DNA of 64,000 nt from Odobenus rosmarus divergens (taxonomy: Eukaryota; Chordata; Mammalia; Carnivora; Odobenidae): positions 2,275,921 to 2,339,920 of the forward strand of contig NW_004450324.1 in assembly GCF_000321225.1 (NCBI RefSeq), read 5' to 3'. Shown piece after piece: positions 58,231-64,000 of this stretch. Made by a program: the position numbers and the translations under genes. The notes under the pieces are model-generated. The model was not told where the DNA came from. It was given only the letters and a program-made list of their open reading frames with translations, and did no database searches. How positions within the stretch are numbered: position 1 is the first letter of the stretch; every line of letters begins with the position of its first letter.

Positions 58231-59598
58231 TGATCACTCACTCTTTAGTCAACATTAAAAATCTCACACTGAGGATATATCATTCCTAAAGAAAAAGGGT
58301 AAAAAATACAGTTGGAGTTCACATCTGAATGTTCATACTGGGAAGATAATAAATAACCCTTCAGAGTCAGAGGGGGAAGATGGTGGAATCAGAGGATCCT
58401 GAGCTCACCTCATCCCTGATGAACACAACGAGGCAACAACTACATCTATTGCAACTGACTCTGAAAATGACCTGAAAACTGGCAGAACAGATCTTCCACA
58501 GTTGGCCATAGAGAAAAGGTCACATCAAAAGAGGAGGAAGGGCAAAGATGTGGTCAGGAACAAAACCCCAGTGGGTGTAACTAACTACAAATAGAAGGGC
58601 CATTGTAAGGACAGAGGAGAAAGAAGGTCAGAGTCCACCTCTGGCCCTAGGAAACTGCACTGAGAAGACAATTCCCTAAAATGTATAAAACCAAATCCCC
58701 ACCCTTAAAGAGACAGCCTGCTAAATAACTTCGCTGAACACACAGCACAGAAGCAGCAATCTGAAAAGTACCTGGAGTATTCTTTAAGGAGATTTATTGA
58801 TTAATCTTAGATTGTAAGCTGGAGGGGCAGGGATTTTCAGGAAATATGTCTGGGAACAAAAGTGCTGGTGGGAACTATTTTTCTGTCCTTCCCCAGCCTA
58901 GATAGCCAGATGCTGGTGGGAGCTAGTTCTAATGTGCTCCATCTACCCTGTTAGTAAGATGTGTCCTGCCCCAGCATTTCCCTGCAGATCTGCCCCTTTC
59001 AATCTACCTTCCAGGACAGATACCCCTCCAAAGTGCCTCCTGCCCAACCACACCCAGTAGGCAGCCTGGTCAGGACCATGGCCCTCCAAAGTGACTCCTG
59101 TCCTGGACAGGGAGAGGGATAGCCTCACATACAATGGACTGGCATTTCCTACAGCCAGGCCTCTTAGCTGGATGCTCAGGGAGCAAGCCCTGCCCTTGGA
59201 TGCATGTGTAGCTGTCACAAACACTAACTGCAGACAGCTAGGCTGAGTGCTGGCCCCAACCACAAGCAAGCCTATGGTGGCTGCAGCCATGCATCTCAAT
59301 AGCATGGGAATAAACCCTGTCCATTGCACCTAAGCAGGTAAATAGGGTTATTACAGCCAGTTAGGCTAAAGGCCAACCCCACCCCACCAGTGTGCCCACA
59401 GCAATCATGGCTCAGCCACAAGGAGAGGGCACATGCAACCCACAGAGGGGACACATCTGGAGTGCCTGGTTCTGTAATCAGGAGCATTACACTACAGGGG
59501 ACAACAGAACCTCTTCTACACAAGGCCAGTACTTTCAAGACCAGGAGAAATGTCTGACCTATCTAATACATAGAAACAAACACAGAGAACTAGACAAA

Positions 59599-59644
59599 AT
59601 GCGGAGACAGAGGAATATGTCCCAAATGAAAGAATAAGACAAAA

Positions 59645-59684
<40 letters not shown>

Positions 59685-60512
59685 TCTAAATGAAATGCAG
59701 ATGAGCAATATACCTGATAAAGAGTTCAAAGTAATGATCTTAAAGATATTCACTTGATTTGAGAAAAGAGTGAATGAATTCAGTGACAACTTTAACCAAA
59801 AGACAAAAAAATATAAAAAATAACCAGTTGGAGGTGAAGAATACAACAACTGAAATGAAAAATACACTAGTGGGAATCAGTAACAGATTGGAGGATGCAG
59901 AAAAATGGATCAGCGATCTGGAAGACGGGGTAGTGGAATGCATCCAAGCTGAACAGCAAAAACAAAAAAGAATAATTAAAAAGAAGCATAGGCTAAAAGA
60001 CCTCTGCAATATCAAGCATAATAACACTTGCACTATAAGGGATCCCAGACGAAGATAGAAAGAAGGATGCAAGACTTATTTAAAGAAATAATAGCTGAAA
60101 ACTCCCCTAATCTGGAGAATGAAACAGACATCCAGGTCCAGGAAACAGAGTCCCAAACAAGATGAACCCAAGGAGGTCCAAAACAATAATAGTTAAAATT
60201 TCAATAATTAATGATAAAAAGATAATCTTAAAAGAATCAAGAGAAAACATACAGAAGGAAAATATCACAAAACTATCAGCTGATTTTTTTAGCAGAAACT
60301 GTGCAGACCAGAAGGGATTGGAATGATATATTCGAAGTACTAAAGGGAAAAAAATGTAACCAAGAATACTCACCCACAATGTTATAATTCAATTGAAGGA
60401 GAGCTAAAGAGTTTTGCAGACAAACAAAAGTGAAAGGAGCTCATCACCATGAAACCAGCCTTATAAGATATGTTAAAAAGACTTCTTTAAGTGGGAAGAA
60501 AAGGCCATAACT
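59599..60512 (+). pseudogene. L1 ORF1 relic (L1MA-type)
   Basis: Starts MRRQRNMSQMKE, an N-terminus of older L1 ORF1p, and stops after 12 codons. Coiled-coil region pieces (MKNTLVGISNRLEDAEKW, about 59850-59910; ISDLEDGVVE) and C-terminal pieces (ADFFSRNCADQK, about 60280-60312) can be read in different frames. A (CA)n tract sits at 59647-59680, where the frame should continue. Non-functional. Confidence 0.85.
59647..59680. repeat. (CA)n microsatellite
   Basis: About 17 uninterrupted CA units inside the L1 ORF1 relic. Such length usually means length polymorphism. Confidence 0.97.
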
Positions 60513-60862
60513 AGAAGTAAGAAAATTATGAAAGGAAAAGCTTCACTGCTAAAAGTAAACTTACAGTAATGGTAGTAGATTAATCACTTGTAAAGGTAAC
60601 ATGGAAGTTAAACACAAAAGTAGTAAAATCAATTATATCTATAAAAATTAGTCAAGGGATACATAAAATAAAAAGATGTAAAAAGTGGACATCATATACA
60701 TAAAACATGGAGGGGGGACTAAAAGTTCAGTGCTTTTAGAATGTGTTTGAACTTAAGTGCTACCAACTTAATATAGACTGCAATACACATAGGTTATTAT
60801 ATATTACCCATGGTAGCCACAAATAGAAAAAATAATAGATACACAAAAAATAAAGAAAAAGG

Positions 60863-60992
60863 GGGACACCTGGGTGGCTCAGTTGGCTAAGTGTCTGCCT
60901 TGCTCATCAGGGAGCCTGCTTCTCCCTCTGCCTGATGCTCCCCCTATTTGTGCTCTCTCTCTCTCTCACTCTGACAAATACATAAAATCTTA
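60863..60992 (+). mobile_element. SINEC with internal deletion
   Basis: Head gacacctgggtggctcag and tgtctgcctt join directly to gctcatcagggagcctgctt. The usual ~55 bases between (cggctcaggtcatgatccc...gggctccctg) are missing. The tail is atacataaaatc plus A-run. An exact 18-base duplication, aaaaaataaagaaaaagg, lies at 60845-60862 and 60993-61010, so the insertion itself is intact. Confidence 0.95.
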
Positions 60993-61038
60993 AAAAAATA
61001 AAGAAAAAGGAATCCAAGCATAACATTAATGTAAACCA

Positions 61039-61237
61039 GGGTGCCTGGGTGGCTCAGGTGTTAAGCGCATCTGCCTTCGGCTCAGGTCATGATCCCAGGG
61101 TCCTGGGATCGAGCCCCGCATCAGGCTCCCTGCTCCGCGGGAAGCCTGCTACTCCCTCTCCCACTCCCCCTGCTTTTGTTCCTTCTCTCACATTGTCTCT
61201 CTCTGTCAAATGAATAAATAAAATCTTAAAAAAAAAA
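61039..61237 (+). mobile_element. SINEC (Can-SINE)
   Basis: gggtgcctgggtggctcagg head, tgatcccagggtcctgggat core, and tail caaatgaataaataaaatc with an A-run. The imperfect duplication attaatgtaaacca / attaattaaacca lies at 61025-61038 and about 61238-61250. It sits 46 bases after the preceding SINEC. Confidence 0.94.
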
Positions 61238-61323
61238 TTAATTAAACCATCAAACCACAGGGAAGAGATCAAGAGAAGAAGGGAACAGAGAAGAACAAAA
61301 ATAACCACAAAACAATTAACAAA

Positions 61324-64000
61324 ATGGCAATAAGTACATACTCATCAATAATTATTTCAAAGCTACATGCTCCAAACAAAAGATAAAGGGTGACTGAATG
61401 GATTAAAAAAAAAAAGAGAGAGAGAGAGACCAATATATATGCTCCCTATAAGAGATTCATTTCAGACGTAAAGACACATACAGACTGAAAGAGAAGGGAT
61501 GGAAAAAGAAAAAGATATTCCATGCAAATGAAAACAAACAAACAAAAAGCCAGGATAGAAATATGTACACAAAATAGACTTTAAAACAAAGACTGCAGCA
61601 AGAGACAAAAGAAGGGTATATACATATGATAAAGGGATCAATCCAACAAGAGGATATAACAATTGTAAATATTTATACACCCAACATAGAAGCACCTAAA
61701 TACACAGAGCAAATATAAATAAGCATAAAGGAGAAACTGACAATGATACAATAGTAGTAGGGCACTTTAACACCTCATTTTTATCAATGGCTAGGTCATC
61801 CACACAGAAAGTCAACAGGGAGAAAATGGCTTTGAATGGTGCATTAGGCCACATGGACTTGATAGATATATATAGAACATTCCATCCCAAAACAAAAGAA
61901 TGTTCATTCTTTTCAAATGCACATGGAACAATCTCCAGGATGGATCACATGTTAGGCCACAAAACAAGTCTCAATAAATTTAAGAAGACTGAAATCCTAT
62001 CAAACATCTTTTCAGATCATAACAGTATAAAACTAGAAATCAATTATAAGAAAAAAATTGGAAGAAACACAAATACATGGAGGCTAAACAACATGCTACT
62101 AAACAAACAATGGGTCAACAAAGAGGAAATCAGAACATATATGGAGACAAATGAAAATGGAAACACAATAGTCCAAAATCTTTGGGATACAGTAAGAGCA
62201 GTTCTAAGAGGGAAGTTTATAGAGATACAAGTCTACCTCAAGAAATAAGAAAAATCTCAATCTAACCTTATACCTAAACAAACTATAAAAATAAGAACAA
62301 ACAAAACTCAGAGTTTGAAGAAAAAAAATAATAAAGATTAAAGATAAATTAGAGACTAAAAAAATAGAAAAAAATAATGAAGACATGAGCTGATCATTTG
62401 AAAAGATAAATGAAATGGATAAACCTTTAGCCAGATTCATTTAAAAAAAAAAGAGAGAGGACTCAAATAAAATCAGAAATAAAGTAGTAGAAATGACAAC
62501 TGACATCAGAGATATACAAAGAAGTATGAGAGGATATTATGAAAAATTATATGCCAACAAATTGGACAACTTAGAAAAATTGATAAATTCCTAGAACACA
62601 ATCTTCCAAAACTGAATCAGAAAGAAACAGAAAATTTGAACAAATTACTGGTAATGAAATTGAATCAGTAATCAAAAATCTCCCCACAAAAAAAAGTCCA
62701 GGGCCAAATGACTTCATAGCAAATTCTACCAAACATTTGGAAAAGAGTTAAAACCTATTCTTTTTAAACTATTCCAAAAAAATAGAAGAGGAAGGAAAAT
62801 TTCTAAATTCATTCTATGAGGTCAGCACTACCCTCATACCAAAACTAGACAAAAGCACTACAAAAAAAGAAAACTAATAGGTCAATGTCCCTCATAAACA
62901 GATGTAAAAATCCTCAACAAAACCAAACTGGCAAACCAAATTCAATAGTACATTAAAAGGATTGTTTACCACAATCAAGTGGGATTTATTCCAGGGATGC
63001 AAGGATGGTTCGATGCTCACAAATCAATGTGATAACATCACATTAACAAGAGGAAAGATAAAAACCACATGATCATCTAAATAGATACAGAAAAAGCATT
63101 TGATAAAATACAACATCTGTTTATGATATAACTAAGTGAGGTTAGAGGGAACATACTTCAGCATAATAAAGGCCATAGATGATAAACCCATAGCTAACAT
63201 CATACTCAATGGAAAGCTTTTCCTCTCAGCTGAGGAACAACACAAGGATATACACTCTCACCACTTACATTCAACATAGGACTGGAAATGTTAGCTGCAG
63301 CAATCAAACAAGAAATAGAAGACATCTCAATTGGTAAGGAAGAAATCAGACTTTCACTATTTGTAGATGACATGATACTATATATAGAAAACCCTAAAGA
63401 CTCCACCAAAATTATTACAACTAATAAATGAATTTGGTAAAATTATAGGGTATAAAATTAATAAACAAAATCTGTTTTCTTCATACACTAATAACAGAGC
63501 AGCAGAAAAAGAAATTAAGAAAAAAATCCCATTTACAATTGTACCAAAAAGAATAAAATATTTAGGAATAAATTTAACCAAGGAGGTGAAAAACCTATAC
63601 TCTGAAAACTGTAAGACACTGATAGAAGAAATTGAAGATGACACAAACAAATGGAAAGACAGACTGTGCTCACAGATTGGAATAATTAAAATTGTTAAAA
63701 TGTCCATACTACCCAAAGAAATTCCTATCAAAATACCAATAGCCTTTTTTACAGAAGTAGAGCAAATAATCCTAAAATTTGTATGGTAACACAAAAGATC
63801 CCAACTAGCCAAAACAATCTTCAAAAAGAAAAACAAAGCTGGAGTTATCACAATCCCAGATTTCAAACTATACTACAAAGCTATAGTAATCAAAACAGTA
63901 TGGTACTGGCACAAAAATGGACACATAAATCAATAGCTCAGGATAGAAAGCCCAGAAATAAATCCATGCTTATATGGTCAATTAATCTATGACAAAGGAG
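61324..64000 (+). pseudogene. L1 ORF2 relic, truncated by window edge
   Basis: Begins MAISTYSSIIISKLHAPNK, the endonuclease N-terminus, but the frame is broken within ~70 bases. A 153-codon open piece (61787-62248) holds the second half of the endonuclease, including HMDLIDIYRTFHPK, HGTISRMDHMLGHK and IFSDHNSIKLE, with the SDH catalytic motif intact. Fragments of the RT domain follow in shifting frames. The active-site box at about 63355-63375 reads FVDD, with both Asp present. Then come YLGINLTKEVKNLYS (about 63558-63602) and [18 protein letters not shown] sequence near 63838. Stops and frameshifts make it inactive. The rest lies beyond 64000. Confidence 0.9.

Larger units (their letters stand above)
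58371..64000 (+). mobile_element. ancient L1 (L1MA-type), near complete, runs off window
   Basis: 5' UTR (58371-59598), ORF1 relic (59599-60512), inter-ORF spacer (60513-61323) and ORF2 relic (61324 to the edge) follow in the order of an intact L1. It begins agggggaagatggtgg, again with an AAGATGG motif. It is much more diverged than the L1 at 18127-23965, with stops throughout, and carries a (CA)n tract and two SINECs. No left duplication can be confirmed because the right end is outside. Confidence 0.93.

Noticed and set aside
1..64000. A novel defence, metabolic or signalling system
   Set aside because: No set of adjacent intact coding regions exists. The content is explained by transposable elements, two pseudogenes, simple repeats and unassigned intergenic sequence.

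Overview
This is nuclear DNA of a carnivoran mammal, most likely a caniform of the arctoid group (bear, seal or weasel relatives). The basis is about twenty copies of the carnivore-specific tRNA-Lys-derived SINE (Can-SINE/SINEC: an A/B-box head near CCTGGGTGGCTCAG, a CT-rich middle and an AAATAAATAAA tail). Several LINE-1 3' ends also share a 3' UTR that I associate with arctoid genomes. The SINE head differs from the dog and cat subfamilies as I remember them. The species call is an inference; the SINE identification is read directly from the sequence. A run of 248 N (22619-22866) shows this is a draft assembly.

No functional host gene, exon, tRNA, rRNA or CRISPR array can be supported. The window is an A+T-rich, LINE-1-rich intergenic or deep intronic region, and almost every computed ORF is a repeat fragment or chance. 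The only host-gene-derived pieces are two dead copies on the minus strand: a processed pseudogene of ribosomal protein RPL21 (5103-5508), and a decayed C2H2 zinc-finger array (57290-57990).

Layout. 1-9 kb: L1 3' ends in both orientations, an L2, MER5-type hAT elements, the RPL21 pseudogene, an LTR inserted in an L2, and an older L1 with an 18-bp target-site duplication (TSD). 9-16 kb: mostly unassigned sequence with four SINECs. 16-17 kb: a three-level nest (L2, then LTR, then SINEC). 17.3-24.2 kb: a young L1 3' end with a 124-bp tandem duplication, then an almost full-length but dead L1 (18127-23965) carrying a SINEC in ORF1 and an assembly gap in ORF2. 24-45 kb: old repeats (MIR, L2, MLT1, L1M, MER5A, Tigger-like) and scattered SINECs, with a 76-nt near-perfect hairpin at 34576-34651. 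45.4-47.2 kb: a 5'-truncated L1 that landed at the edge of an old LTR-like repeat, which also holds a SINEC and an AT-rich palindrome. 48-56 kb: MER5-type elements, an inverted SINEC pair, and an L1 3' end with a probable 3' transduction. 56-58.3 kb: an L2 and the zinc-finger relic. 58.4 kb to the right edge: an ancient L1MA-type element with 5' UTR, ORF1 and ORF2, running out of the window.

The elements do not form a pathway. What links them is L1-driven retroposition: L1 copies, SINECs and the RPL21 copy are all products expected of L1 machinery, and many carry clear TSDs. I found no convincing new system. The items most worth checking are the 246-codon antisense frame in the L1 5' UTR, the 34.6-kb hairpin, and the candidate L1 3' transduction at 54.1 kb.
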